The notes beneath the pieces were generated by a model. It had not been told where the DNA came from. It did no database searches and was given only the letters and a program-made list of their open reading frames with translations. Source: Hyphomicrobium sp. NDB2Meth4 (GTDB taxonomy: Bacteria; Pseudomonadota; Alphaproteobacteria; Rhizobiales; Hyphomicrobiaceae). From it: a DNA stretch of 64,000 bases. Shown in pieces: positions 39,822 through 49,254 of this stretch. Made by a program: the position numbers and the translations under genes. How positions within the stretch are numbered: position 1 is the stretch's first letter; each line of letters starts with the position of its first letter. The stretch spans positions 186,001 through 250,000 of the forward strand of contig NZ_FPEJ01000001.1 of assembly GCF_900117445.1 (NCBI RefSeq). The letters are read 5' to 3'.

Positions 39822-40924
39822 TGACCTCGGTGGCTTCTCACGTTCCGCAGGACAAACCTGCCATGTCGACGTTCGAGCGCTATCTCACTGTCTGGGTGGC
39901 ACTCTGCATTGTTCTGGGCATTGCGCTCGGGCACTTCTTTCCGGCCTTCTTCCAAGCAGTCGGATCAGCCGAGATCGCCAGGGTCAACCTGCCGGTCGCG
40001 GTGCTGATCTGGCTGATGATCATCCCCATGTTGGCGAAGATCGATTTCGCCGCACTCGGCAAAGTGCGCGAGCATTGGCGCGGCATCGGCGTGACACTCT
40101 TCATCAACTGGGCGATCAAGCCATTTTCCATGGCGTTGCTCGGCTGGCTGTTCATCGGCTGGCTGTTTCGCCCCTATCTGCCAGCCGATCAGATCGACAG
40201 CTACATCGCGGGGCTAATTCTCCTGGCTGCTGCGCCGTGCACGGCCATGGTCTTCGTGTGGAGCAACCTCTCCAACGGCGAGCCACACTTCACGCTCAGC
40301 CAGGTGGCACTCAATGACGTGATCATGGTGTTCGCCTTCGCGCCGCTGGTCGGTCTGCTGCTCGGATTGTCAGCCATCACCGTCCCCTGGGAGACGCTGG
40401 TGCTGTCGGTGCTGCTCTACATCGTCGTGCCCGTGATCGTCGCCCAGCTCATCCGCCGCAACGTACTCTCGGCCGGTGGTGAGCCGGCACTTGGTACCCT
40501 CCTCGGGCGGCTGCAGCCCCTGTCCCTCCTGGCGCTGCTAACGACGCTGATCTTGCTCTTCGGCTTCCAGGGCGAACAGATCCTCAATCAGCCGCTCATC
40601 ATCGCCATGCTGGCAGTCCCGATCCTCATCCAGGTCTATTTCAACTCCGGACTGGCCTACCTGCTCAACCGGGCGGCAGGCGAAGCGCATTGCGTCGCCG
40701 CCCCATCGGCCCTTATAGGTGCCAGCAACTTCTTCGAACTGGCGGTCGCAGCTGCAATAAGCCTCTTCGGCTTCCACTCCGGGGCTGCTCTCGCCACGGT
40801 CGTTGGTGTTCTGATCGAGGTTCCGGTGATGCTGTCGGTGGTGAAGATCGTCAATGCATCGCGCGGCTGGTACGAGGCAGGCGGTGCCGTACGTGGGCGA
40901 ATCCAAGCAAAGGTGCGTGTCTAG
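39821..40924 (+). CDS. acr3: Arsenite efflux transporter Acr3
   Basis: A 367-residue inner-membrane carrier of the Acr3 (BASS) family with about ten hydrophobic segments. The essential conserved Cys is seen in AAAPCTAMVFVW, with further family motifs GLILL and LIGASNFFELAVA. It exports arsenite using the membrane potential. The start overlaps the arsC stop (TAATG), which fixes it. This is Acr3, not ArsB. Confidence 0.95.
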   Translation: MTSVASHVPQDKPAMSTFERYLTVWVALCIVLGIALGHFFPAFFQAVGSAEIARVNLPVAVLIWLMIIPMLAKIDFAALGKVREHWRGIGVTLFINWAIKPFSMALLGWLFIGWLFRPYLPADQIDSYIAGLILLAAAPCTAMVFVWSNLSNGEPHFTLSQVALNDVIMVFAFAPLVGLLLGLSAITVPWETLVLSVLLYIVVPVIVAQLIRRNVLSAGGEPALGTLLGRLQPLSLLALLTTLILLFGFQGEQILNQPLIIAMLAVPILIQVYFNSGLAYLLNRAAGEAHCVAAPSALIGASNFFELAVAAAISLFGFHSGAALATVVGVLIEVPVMLSVVKIVNASRGWYEAGGAVRGRIQAKVRV

Positions 40925-40925
40925 A

Positions 40926-41339
40926 ATGGCCGTGACGATCTACCATAACCGTGCCTGTGGCACCTCGCGCAACACGCTGGCCATAATCCGTCAGAGCGGC
41001 GAGGAACCGCGCGTCATCGAATACCTGAAGAACCCTCCCTCGCGTGATGAACTGGTCAAGCTTCTTGCAGCGATGAGAGTTCGGCCGCGCGCGATCCTGC
41101 GCGAGAAAGGCACACCCTACGGCGAACTCGGCCTCGCGAACGACAAGTGGACCGATGATGAGCTGATCGACTTCATGATGCAGCACCCGATCCTGATCAA
41201 TCGTCCCATTGTCGTGACGCCGCTTGGTGTGCGGCTATGCCGGCCATCGGAGGTGGTGCTCGACATTCTGCCCAACGCCGACATCGGGTCGTTCACAAAG
41301 GAGGATGGCGAGATCGTCCCGGCGAGAGGAAGCAAATAA
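40926..41339 (+). CDS. arsC: Arsenate reductase, glutaredoxin-coupled type
   Basis: A 137-residue ArsC of the Spx/ArsC thioredoxin-fold family. Catalytic Cys11 in NRACGTSRN, the conserved Arg in LKNPPSRDEL and the RPIVVTPLGVRLCRPSE segment are present. It uses glutathione and glutaredoxin, in contrast to the thioredoxin-type ArsC upstream. The start is one base after the acr3 stop. Confidence 0.95.
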   Translation: MAVTIYHNRACGTSRNTLAIIRQSGEEPRVIEYLKNPPSRDELVKLLAAMRVRPRAILREKGTPYGELGLANDKWTDDELIDFMMQHPILINRPIVVTPLGVRLCRPSEVVLDILPNADIGSFTKEDGEIVPARGSK

Positions 41340-41342
41340 TCG

Positions 41343-42080
41343 ATGAGCAAAAATGCCGCCGACGGCATCAACGATCTGCCTAACGTCGTTGGTGCGGAAT
41401 TTCGCGTACCGCACATCAGCCCGCCCGCGGCCGTTTCGACGCATAAGCCGCGCATTCTGCTGCTCTACGGATCGCTGCGCGCCCGCTCCTACAGCCGTTT
41501 CCTCACATTGGAGGCCGAGCGCCTGCTGCAGGCGATGGGCGCCGAGACCAGGATCTTCGACCCGAGCGGCCTGCCCTTGCCCGATGATGCTCCCGAAGAT
41601 CATCCCAAGGTGCAAGAGCTGCGCGGCCTCGCCCTCTGGTCAGAGGGGCAGGTCTGGTGCTCGCCCGAACGCCACGGCGCCATGACCGCGATCATGAAGG
41701 CGCAGATCGACTGGATACCGCTCAACTCCGGCGCCGTCCGCCCGACCCAGGGCAAGACGCTCGCGGTGATGCAGGTGAGCGGCGGCTCTCAGTCCTTCAA
41801 TGCCGTCAACCAGCTCCGCGTGCTGGGGCGCTGGATGCGCATGCTCACCATCCCCAACCAGTCATCCGTCGCGAAGGCGTTCCAGGAGTTCGACGACGCC
41901 GGCCGCATGAAGCCGTCCGCCTATTACGATCGCGTTGTCGACGTCATGGAAGAGCTGGTGAAGTTCACCCTGCTGACGCGCGATATCTCGCCCTATCTCA
42001 CCGATCGCTACAGCGAGCGCGTAGAGTCAGCGGAACAGCTTTCCAAACGCGTCAACCTGTCCAAAGCCGCCGGTTCGTAG
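41343..42080 (+). CDS. arsH: ArsH NADPH-dependent FMN reductase
   Basis: A 245-residue flavodoxin-fold protein. The FMN-binding loop [10 protein letters not shown], the [19 protein letters not shown] motif and [17 protein letters not shown] are family markers. ArsH oxidises trivalent organoarsenicals and protects against oxidative stress. Last gene of the ars operon, three bases after arsC; convergent with the permease gene. Confidence 0.96.
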   Translation: MSKNAADGINDLPNVVGAEFRVPHISPPAAVSTHKPRILLLYGSLRARSYSRFLTLEAERLLQAMGAETRIFDPSGLPLPDDAPEDHPKVQELRGLALWSEGQVWCSPERHGAMTAIMKAQIDWIPLNSGAVRPTQGKTLAVMQVSGGSQSFNAVNQLRVLGRWMRMLTIPNQSSVAKAFQEFDDAGRMKPSAYYDRVVDVMEELVKFTLLTRDISPYLTDRYSERVESAEQLSKRVNLSKAAGS

Positions 42081-42104
42081 CTCCAGCCGCGCCTGCACAG
42101 GCCC

Positions 42105-43454
42105 CTACGGCAGCTTGATCTTCCGGCCGGTCATCTGCCGATAGACTGCTTCCACGGCGAACGACCCTGCGCCGATGCCAACCAGCGCGACCAGGGCCGC
42201 CGGTTGCTGCTGATAAGTGTAGTAGCCGAGGATCCCGAACATCACGAGGCAAATCAGCATCGACAGCCACACGATGAGGGCATTGGCGCCCGTCTCCTTC
42301 AGCAGCCGCAGATGTCCGCCGTTGACGGCAGCGTAGAGCAAGAGGAACGCAGCGCTACCCATCATGGCGATCCCCGACAGATCGAAGCACAGCATGACCA
42401 CGAGCACGAGCCCCGCGGTCAGCAACAGGCCACCCGTCGCCTGCCGCCATTCGATCTGTGCCAAGCGCGCCGGCAGTTCACCGTCGCGCGCGATCATGTA
42501 GCAGACGTTCGCCGACCCGAAGAGCGTCGCGTTTATCGCCGACGCCGTCGAGAACAGCGCCGCAACGGCAATGAGGTGAAAGCCGATCTCGCCGAGAAAC
42601 GGCTTTGCCGCCGCGGCCAGAGCGTAGTCCTTCGTGCGCTCGATTTCCGCGTTCGAAAGGTTGCCGGTCACCGTCACCGCCACCGCCAGATAAAGCAGGA
42701 TGACGAGAATCACCGCGGTATAGAGCGCGCGCGGTAGCATTTTCTTCGGGTTGCGCATGTCGGCGGCCGTATTCGTGATGAGGCCGAAGCCCTCGTAGCC
42801 GATGAACAACACGCCCGCGCCGAACAGCACCGACTCGGCTCCCGGCCACAGCGTCGGCGAGAGATTGCCCGGCTTTACGAAGTAGAGCCCAACCGCCGCG
42901 AAAATGACGAGGATGGTCAGCTTGATGGCGACGATGATCGTCTCGCCGCGCCCCATCACCTTCGCACCCAGCGCATTGACGAACGTGACGACAAGCACCG
43001 AGCCGATCGCCAGAGACTTCAACAGCAGTGTCGACGGGGCGTCGGTGATGAATGTCGCTGCGTAGCTGCCGAACGCGGTCGCATAGAGCGCGAGAGAAAT
43101 GATGTAGCCAGCCCACATGAAGATGTTGAGCCCGCCCGTGAACACGCTGTCCCCGTATCCCTTCACCAGGAAGCTCACGGCACCGCCCGCTGAAGGGTAG
43201 GTCGCCCCCAGCTTGGCATACGAGTAGGTAGACAGCAGTGCGACGACGCCACCGATGGCGAACGCGAGCCACATGGCATTGCCCGCAGCTTGCGCCACCA
43301 CGCCGAGAATCGAGAAGATCCCCGCGCCCACCATGCCGCCGATACCGATCGATACCGCCGCGGTCATGCCGATCTGGCCGGCGCCCGATCGAGCCTTAGC
43401 CGCCTTGGCTTCAGCTGAACTGGCGGCGGATGGAAAGCTCAGAGAAAGGGCCAT
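42105..43454 (-). CDS. APC-superfamily amino-acid permease
   Basis: A 449-residue inner-membrane transporter with about 12 hydrophobic segments. The first helix has the APC signature IGIGGMVGAGIFSILG; GYEGFGLITNTAADMRNPKK is the conserved loop after helix 6. Substrate is probably an amino acid or amine; it cannot be narrowed further. The ATG at 43454 follows GGGAG; the frame to 43556 is upstream of a good start. Convergent with arsH. Confidence 0.9.
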   Translation of the reverse strand: MALSLSFPSAASSAEAKAAKARSGAGQIGMTAAVSIGIGGMVGAGIFSILGVVAQAAGNAMWLAFAIGGVVALLSTYSYAKLGATYPSAGGAVSFLVKGYGDSVFTGGLNIFMWAGYIISLALYATAFGSYAATFITDAPSTLLLKSLAIGSVLVVTFVNALGAKVMGRGETIIVAIKLTILVIFAAVGLYFVKPGNLSPTLWPGAESVLFGAGVLFIGYEGFGLITNTAADMRNPKKMLPRALYTAVILVILLYLAVAVTVTGNLSNAEIERTKDYALAAAAKPFLGEIGFHLIAVAALFSTASAINATLFGSANVCYMIARDGELPARLAQIEWRQATGGLLLTAGLVLVVMLCFDLSGIAMMGSAAFLLLYAAVNGGHLRLLKETGANALIVWLSMLICLVMFGILGYYTYQQQPAALVALVGIGAGSFAVEAVYRQMTGRKIKLP

Positions 43455-43929
43455 GGCTGCTCCCGGCGGCAATGAAGAAGGAGAGAGCAGCCTACGCACC
43501 ATTACTCTCGTTAAGGTGAAAATGCCCTGGACCATGCGACAGAACCGCAGAATCAAATGTTTTCGGATTGAAATGCAGCGATGATCGCCGGACCGGCGCT
43601 TCCCAAAAACGAACAGTCCGTTATTGGAACATCAAGGCTATGGCGCATCACTTGCCCGATCCAGCGACTGAGCGCTTCCGACTTTGCCGTTGTTTAACTG
43701 CGGCCGCCGCTAACTCACACCAGCTTGGGGCCGATCCGGGAAGTCATTTCTTTCCGCGCGCATGAAGCCGATGATCGGCCCAGTCGCTTCGCCGCGACAT
43801 GCAAATCCTGAAACACCTGGAGCTCTCGCGAGCTGGCTGATTGCGCATGAGCGCAACAGCGACTCGCCAGGCCCAGTCCCCAACTGCCGGCCGCGTCGCC
43901 GGCTGTGCATGTCGCCTGTGGAGTATCTG

Positions 43930-44961
43930 ATGCGTATGGACGATCAAGCCAATCTGGTCTCGGAAGCGGACGCGATCGAAGTGAAGGCGTTCGACGATGT
44001 CGCTCAGCCGACGCCGGCCAGCGCTAAGAAGCCACGCAAATCCCGTAGCCGGGCGACGCCGATCCTCCATTTCTTGTCGACGCAGGAATTCGCCAGCCCG
44101 TTCGACGTGAATATGGCCGTTGATGCCGGCTTCAAGGTCGTTGTCCCGCACACCAACGCCCGTCTCGAGCACACAACCGGGCTCGTGCAGGATGCGATCT
44201 TCTCCCGCCCTGTCGAATACGGCGCCAAAACTGGCCTCTTCATCGGTGGCAAGGACGCGCTGCTCGCGCTCGATATGCTGGCGGCAGCCCACGCCGCACT
44301 TGTCCCGCCCTTCCGCTTGTCTGCTTTCGCCGACCCAGGTGGTTCGTTCACCACGGCTGCAGCCATGGTTGCGCTCGTTGAGGACCTCTATCGCACTCAC
44401 GCGGGCCGCACGCTGAAGCACGCCAATGTTGCTGTGTTTGGCGCCACTGGCGTCGTCGGTTTCGCCGCATCGATCATCGCTGCTCAGTGCGGAGCGCGCG
44501 TCACCATGGCGTCGCACATTGGCGAAGAAGCGCTCAAGCCCTTCGTCGACGCCGGCCGTGAACGGTTCAGTGTTGAGCTCCACCCTGTTGCAGCAGCCCG
44601 CGACAGCGATAAAGCCAAGCTCGTCGCGCAGTCGGACATCGTTCTATGTGCTGCGGCCGCTGGCATCCGCGTGCTCACGACCGAACAGCTCGCGAAGTCT
44701 CGCCGTCTCGCTGTGGTCGCCGACGTCAATGCCGTGCCCCCGTCAGGCATCGAAGGCGTCGACCTGTTCGACAACGGCCGCCTTCTCGACGGCACGAGCA
44801 TCGCGTCGGTGGGTCCACTCGCCATCGGCGATATCAAATACAAGACGCAGGCGGCAATGTTCCGCAGCATGCTGAAATCGCGCGAAGCGCTCATGCTCGA
44901 TTTCACGCACGCGTTCGGAATGGCCCGCCGCCTCGTCAAAGCCCGTACAGAGAACGCCTGA
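43930..44961 (+). CDS. mtdB: NAD(P)-dependent methylene-tetrahydromethanopterin dehydrogenase
   Basis: A 343-residue cytoplasmic enzyme of the methanopterin-linked formaldehyde oxidation pathway, converting methylene-H4MPT to methenyl-H4MPT. It has the family N-terminal ILHFLSTQEFASPFDVNMAV, the Rossmann motif VFGATGVVGFAAS and VVADVNAVPPSG. The N-terminal 35 residues are an extension. The ATG at 43930 follows GTGGAG. Other H4MPT genes are not in the window. Confidence 0.93.
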   Translation: MRMDDQANLVSEADAIEVKAFDDVAQPTPASAKKPRKSRSRATPILHFLSTQEFASPFDVNMAVDAGFKVVVPHTNARLEHTTGLVQDAIFSRPVEYGAKTGLFIGGKDALLALDMLAAAHAALVPPFRLSAFADPGGSFTTAAAMVALVEDLYRTHAGRTLKHANVAVFGATGVVGFAASIIAAQCGARVTMASHIGEEALKPFVDAGRERFSVELHPVAAARDSDKAKLVAQSDIVLCAAAAGIRVLTTEQLAKSRRLAVVADVNAVPPSGIEGVDLFDNGRLLDGTSIASVGPLAIGDIKYKTQAAMFRSMLKSREALMLDFTHAFGMARRLVKARTENA

Positions 44962-45164
44962 AGATCACACGATAAATCCGCTTTTGTCCGTGTGCGGCCA
45001 CCGCTTCGCCGCACACGGATCGTCGGCACCCGGCGTCGAAACCTTCCCATGACAACCTGCGACATATGGTGTGTTGCAGCTGTGCACCGAGCGGACCACC
45101 GCACCGGAGCCCGCATAGTTTCGCTTGACTCTGAGCCCATGTTCCGGCGCTCTATTCCCCGCGA

Positions 45165-45362
45165 CGGTTTCGCTGCGTGCCTCGGTGCACAGCGATGAAA
45201 ATGGGAACTCGGTGTGATGCCGTCAGGTATCGAAGCCGAGGCTGCTCCCGCAACTGTAAGCGGCAAGTTTCTTCCGCATATGCCACTGGCAGCCCGCGTT
45301 GGGCCGCCGGGAAGGTCGGAAAGAAACGCTTGAGCCGCGAGCCAGGAGACCTGCCGCCGCAA
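45165..45362 (+). promoter_or_regulatory. Cobalamin riboswitch
   Basis: The leader contains the hallmarks of the B12 aptamer in order: GGTGCACAGCGATGAAAA, TGGGAACTCGGTG, GATGCCGTCAGG, GCTGCTCCCGCAACTGTAAG (B12-box region), and the closing GAGCCAGGAGACCTGCCG. It is about 255 bases upstream of the BtuB-type receptor gene, which it should repress when adenosylcobalamin is abundant. Confidence 0.93.
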
Positions 45363-45616
45363 GTCGCCCATTCGCCATGCGGGATGCTTGGTGGAGCGGA
45401 AACCCGTAGCGGCGACTGATGTGCAACCGAAGGGGAGCTACGTCAGGCATGTCTTTCTACGGTGTCTATTCCCGGCACTAACCGAGTGAGACAGTAACCT
45501 CTGCACTGGCCGCAGCCATGCGCTGTGGCGAGAGCGCTATTGTTTCCGCGCGTAGTAGTAAGCGTTGTGTGGCGTCAGCTTTCCCGAGGCTCAGTTCAGC
45601 ATAACGGGAGGCTAAT

Positions 45617-47635
45617 TTGTATTTGCGTTTGTTGGCGGGGCGTTCATCCGCGTCATATTCTTCAGTTCTGGCCATCAGCTTGACGGCTGCATCGGTCGCC
45701 GCCATTGCCTGCGCGACCAGCGCTGTGGCTCAGTCGGCGGGATCCTCCGAGCTCCCCCCCCTCGAGGTGGAGACAACGGCCAAGAAAAAGCAGGTCAAGA
45801 GAAAGCAGACTTCCGAACCGCAGCCCGCGGTGACGAAGGATACCAGCGCCAGCGCTGATCCCGACGCCCCGGTCGTCTTCTCGGCCAACCGCACGCCGAC
45901 CGACATCGGCAAGGTCGGCTCGTCTGTCTCCGTCATCACCGAGAAGGAAATCGACGGACAGTCGAAAACCTACCTGCAGGACTACCTGCAGCAGGTACCG
46001 GGCGTCTCCATCACCACAAACGGCGGTCCCGGTAAAACGACGACTTTCCGGCTGCGCGGCTTCAACCAGAACTACGTCAAGGTGCTCGTCGACGGCATGG
46101 ACATCAGCGACCCCACCGGGCCGCAGACATCCGTTGCGTTCGAGAATCTGCTCGTTGGCGACGTTGCTCAGGTCGAGGTCTTGAAGGGGCCGCAGAGCAC
46201 CCTCTACGGCGGTGATGCCGTCGCGGGTGTCATCTCCATCGATACCAAATCGGCAACCCGCCCCGGCCTTTTCCAAAGCGGCAGCGCCGAGTACGGCACT
46301 TACAATACCTCGCGTGGCGCTTACTCTGCCGGCTATGCCGACGCCAGCGGCAACAACGTCGCCTTCACCGTCCAGGGCGTGAACACGCAGGGCTTCTCTG
46401 CAGCGCGCCTCGGCACCGAGGATGACGCCTATCGCAACGGCACCATCTCCGGCCGCGGCGAATTCAAGGTTGCAGATGGCGTCACGGTATTCTTCGCCGG
46501 TCGAGCACAGGAAGCCCACAACGAGTACGACACATCGAGCGGCTACGACAATTACGACAACAGCGACACGTCCCTCCAAGCCGGTCGCGTCGGCACGAAT
46601 ATCTCGCTGTTCAACGGCGCGTTCGTGAATACCTTCGCCATTCAGGCGATGGAGGTCAGCCGCGACATGTATGGCAGCTGGCCCTCCTGGTACGACGGTG
46701 ACCGCGTCAAAGGCGAATACCGGGGCGTCTTGAGCTTCAACAAGCAGCTCGCGCTCGTTGTCGGCACCGACTGGGAACAGACCGGCATCGAGACCGACTC
46801 CGTCGATCGCCACACCGTCGATGTCGTCAGCCCCTACGCGCAGCTCATCATCGAACCGATCGACGGCCTCGTCCTCACCGCCGGCGGCCGCATCGACGAC
46901 CACAGCACCTACGGCCAATACGACACGCACCGGCTGACGGCCGCGTATGTTCTACCCGGCACGCAAACGCGCTTCCACGCCAGCTACGGCACCGGCTTCC
47001 GTGCGCCGAGCCTCTATGAGCTCTACTCCGCGTACGGCAACACAGCACTCTCCCCAGAAACGAGCGAAGGCTGGGACGCCGGCATAGAGCAGAGCTTCAT
47101 GAACGGTCGCTTCAGCTTCGGCGCGACCTACTTCTCCATGGACCTCACCGATCGCATCGGCTTCGTCAGCTTGTCTACCGCTCCCTGGGGTCAGTACGCG
47201 CAAGTCTCCGGCGTTACCAAAACGGACGGCGTGGAGTTGACCGCCGTCGCACGGCTTACCGCCACCACCGCCTTGAACGCCGGCTACACTTATACCGACT
47301 CCGAAGAGCCTGATGGCTCACGCGTCACGCGCTTGCCGCGCCACAGTCTCGTGATGGGGGTCACCGCGCAGCCGATCGACAAGCTGACACTGAACGTAAC
47401 CGGGCAGTACATCGCTGATGCGGTCGACAACAACCCATGGCCGCTCACCGGCAAGGGCAGCGTCGACGATTACTTCCTGCTCAGCGCCAAGGTCGGTTAC
47501 GAGATCATGCCCGGCACCATCGCCTACGTTCGCGGCGAGAACCTGCTGGACGAGGATTACGTGACCTCGTTCAACTACAACAATCCAGGCGTCTCCGTGT
47601 TTGGCGGCGTGCAGTTCGCACTGCCGGCACACTGA
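45617..47635 (+). CDS. btuB: TonB-dependent cobalamin receptor, BtuB-like
   Basis: A 672-residue outer-membrane receptor. The signal peptide ends at SAVAQ; a low-complexity Lys/Thr segment precedes the TonB box and plug domain (VFSANRTPTDIGKVGSSVSV, TTFRLRGFNQNYVKVLVDG, then LKGPQSTLYGGDAVAG). A 22-strand barrel follows, ending in VFGGVQFALPAH. The start is a TTG supported by GGGAGG six bases upstream. Control by the cobalamin riboswitch identifies the substrate as B12 or a cobinamide. Confidence 0.92.
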   Translation: MYLRLLAGRSSASYSSVLAISLTAASVAAIACATSAVAQSAGSSELPPLEVETTAKKKQVKRKQTSEPQPAVTKDTSASADPDAPVVFSANRTPTDIGKVGSSVSVITEKEIDGQSKTYLQDYLQQVPGVSITTNGGPGKTTTFRLRGFNQNYVKVLVDGMDISDPTGPQTSVAFENLLVGDVAQVEVLKGPQSTLYGGDAVAGVISIDTKSATRPGLFQSGSAEYGTYNTSRGAYSAGYADASGNNVAFTVQGVNTQGFSAARLGTEDDAYRNGTISGRGEFKVADGVTVFFAGRAQEAHNEYDTSSGYDNYDNSDTSLQAGRVGTNISLFNGAFVNTFAIQAMEVSRDMYGSWPSWYDGDRVKGEYRGVLSFNKQLALVVGTDWEQTGIETDSVDRHTVDVVSPYAQLIIEPIDGLVLTAGGRIDDHSTYGQYDTHRLTAAYVLPGTQTRFHASYGTGFRAPSLYELYSAYGNTALSPETSEGWDAGIEQSFMNGRFSFGATYFSMDLTDRIGFVSLSTAPWGQYAQVSGVTKTDGVELTAVARLTATTALNAGYTYTDSEEPDGSRVTRLPRHSLVMGVTAQPIDKLTLNVTGQYIADAVDNNPWPLTGKGSVDDYFLLSAKVGYEIMPGTIAYVRGENLLDEDYVTSFNYNNPGVSVFGGVQFALPAH

Positions 47636-47677
47636 TCGCCTGCGAGGCCAAACGAGAACTCCCGTGCTCGTCTGACC

Positions 47678-47708
47678 GGCCCGCTGCCTGACCAGCAGCG
47701 GGCCTTTT
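47678..47708 (+). terminator. Intrinsic terminator of btuB
   Basis: A perfect 10-bp stem GGCCCGCTGC/GCAGCGGGCC with a seven-base loop, followed by TTTT, 42 bases after the btuB stop. It ends a monocistronic unit, so other B12 transport genes are not linked here. Confidence 0.88.
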
Positions 47709-47837
47709 CACGTCCGCGTTAGATGCGCGCCAAAGCGCGCTGTCGGGAATTTTTGCCCTGCAGTTTGCCACCACTGCCAGGGCCTGTTGTGCCAGCGTGC
47801 GGCCCAGAGGAAACCCTGGGAAACACAGAAATTACAA

Positions 47838-48455
47838 ATGCGTAACATAGCCTTAGCATTATCCGTGCTGGCACTGACCAGCGCATCCGCCGCGGCCGAT
47901 TGCACCTCGGAAGTCAACGACGCCTTTGCCAAACTGCGCAAGTCCGCCGCCTTCCGCATGGAGACCAAGATCGCCAACTCGGCCGGCACCCTCTCCATGA
48001 GCAACGACTATGTGCTGCCCAATCGCATGCATCAGTCGGTCACCATGGAAACTGGTGCACCCGGCAAGATGGAGATGATCCTCGTCGACGGAAAGGCTTG
48101 GAGCAATCAGGCCAATGCCGGCTGGGCTGAAGTCCCCGCTGACTTCGCAAACAAAATCGCCAAGCAGATGCAGGAGACGGTCGTCGACGCACCGAAGGAC
48201 GAATCCAAATACGAATGCCTCGGCGACGTAACTTTGGACGGCAAGACCTACACCGGCTATCGCACCGTACGCGACCAGCAAAAGACCGACGGCAGCAACG
48301 GCACAGAGAAGGCCATCCAGACCGTCTACGTCGACAAGGATCTCGGCATCCCCGCGCGCAATATCGTGACGCTGGAGAAGGCCCCCGATAAGCGCATCTT
48401 CGACGGTACCTTCAGCCTGCAGGAAGGTCTGAAGATCGAGCCGCCGAAGCTTTGA
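47838..48455 (+). CDS. Exported hypothetical protein
   Basis: A 205-residue protein with a signal peptide (MRNIALALSVLALTSASAAA) and a beta-rich mature part (METKIANSAGTLSMSNDYV, then MEMILVDGKAWSNQANAGW). The pattern recalls periplasmic LolA/LppX-like folds, but this is only a resemblance. Convergent with the distal end of the mxa operon; a 10-bp dyad lies between them. Function unknown. Confidence 0.75.
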   Translation: MRNIALALSVLALTSASAAADCTSEVNDAFAKLRKSAAFRMETKIANSAGTLSMSNDYVLPNRMHQSVTMETGAPGKMEMILVDGKAWSNQANAGWAEVPADFANKIAKQMQETVVDAPKDESKYECLGDVTLDGKTYTGYRTVRDQQKTDGSNGTEKAIQTVYVDKDLGIPARNIVTLEKAPDKRIFDGTFSLQEGLKIEPPKL

Positions 48456-48464
48456 TCAAAAATC

Positions 48465-48495
48465 GCCTGACCTCTCCATCGGCGGGAGGTCAGGC
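48465..48495. terminator. Convergent-gene hairpin
   Basis: GCCTGACCTC and GAGGTCAGGC pair perfectly (10 bp) around an 11-base loop in the gap between the exported protein gene and mxaH. No T-run on either side, so it may be a weak or factor-assisted bidirectional terminator. Confidence 0.45.
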
Positions 48496-48540
48496 TATCG
48501 CCTCTCAGAAGACGCGATCGGCGCCCAAGCGCGTAAACAG

Positions 48541-49254
48541 TCACCGCGGGCCGATGGCATCCCGCGCATCGCTGATCAGCGGACACGACAGTGCCGTCTC
48601 CAGCGCATTCCTCACCTCGTCGATCGTCTTCGTATCGACGTAAGTGCCGCCGGTCTCATCCGCGAAGCAGCGCGACACGAACTCGCCATCCGACCCGACC
48701 GCGCTCGCGATCTCATAACTGATGACGTGCACCACCGTTCCCGCACCGTCCCGCTTCAGCTCGCGAGCCAGCGCGCACGGATCCGCTCCGCAAGTCTCCT
48801 CGCCATCCGTAAGCACGATGATCGTCGCCGCCTTGTTGCGGAAGTTGAGCACCTCGGCCGCCCCGCGCACCGCGCGCGTCAGTGGCCTGCGACCTTCGGG
48901 CTTCAGCGCGTCGACCCGCGACATGATTTGGGTCGCGGCATTGCTTGTCGGCTTCAATTGCAGCGAAACGTTGGAGCACGCATCGCGCGATCCAGGGCCG
49001 TAGGTGATCAGCCCCATGCGCCGACGCGGCGCAACGCGCGGCAACACGTTCGCCAGCGCCGACCGAACCACATCGATACGCCGCAAACCTTTCTCGTCGC
49101 CGACCGAAGCCGCCATCGACTTCGAGGCATCGAATACGATCATCGCGTCATCGAGGCACGGCTGCTTGGATTGTGCGACGACAGCCGAAGCCCCCAAAAT
49201 CAACGCCACCAGTGAGGCGCCCATCCAAACCAGCGTTTGGGCGCCTTTTTTCAT
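48541..49254 (-). CDS. mxaH: VWA-domain protein, mxaH position
   Basis: A 237-residue exported protein: signal peptide ending near VVAQ, then a von Willebrand factor A domain with an intact metal site DASKS (Asp42, Ser44, Ser46) and IIVLTDGEETCG. Named for its place as the last gene after mxaD and mxaE in the order known from Methylorubrum; the role in methanol oxidation is not clear. It overlaps mxaE by four bases. No mxaB follows. Confidence 0.75.
   Translation of the reverse strand: MKKGAQTLVWMGASLVALILGASAVVAQSKQPCLDDAMIVFDASKSMAASVGDEKGLRRIDVVRSALANVLPRVAPRRRMGLITYGPGSRDACSNVSLQLKPTSNAATQIMSRVDALKPEGRRPLTRAVRGAAEVLNFRNKAATIIVLTDGEETCGADPCALARELKRDGAGTVVHVISYEIASAVGSDGEFVSRCFADETGGTYVDTKTIDEVRNALETALSCPLISDARDAIGPR

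Noticed and set aside
45662-46930. 422-residue minus-strand frame opposite btuB
   Set aside because: Antisense shadow of the receptor gene; no family features.
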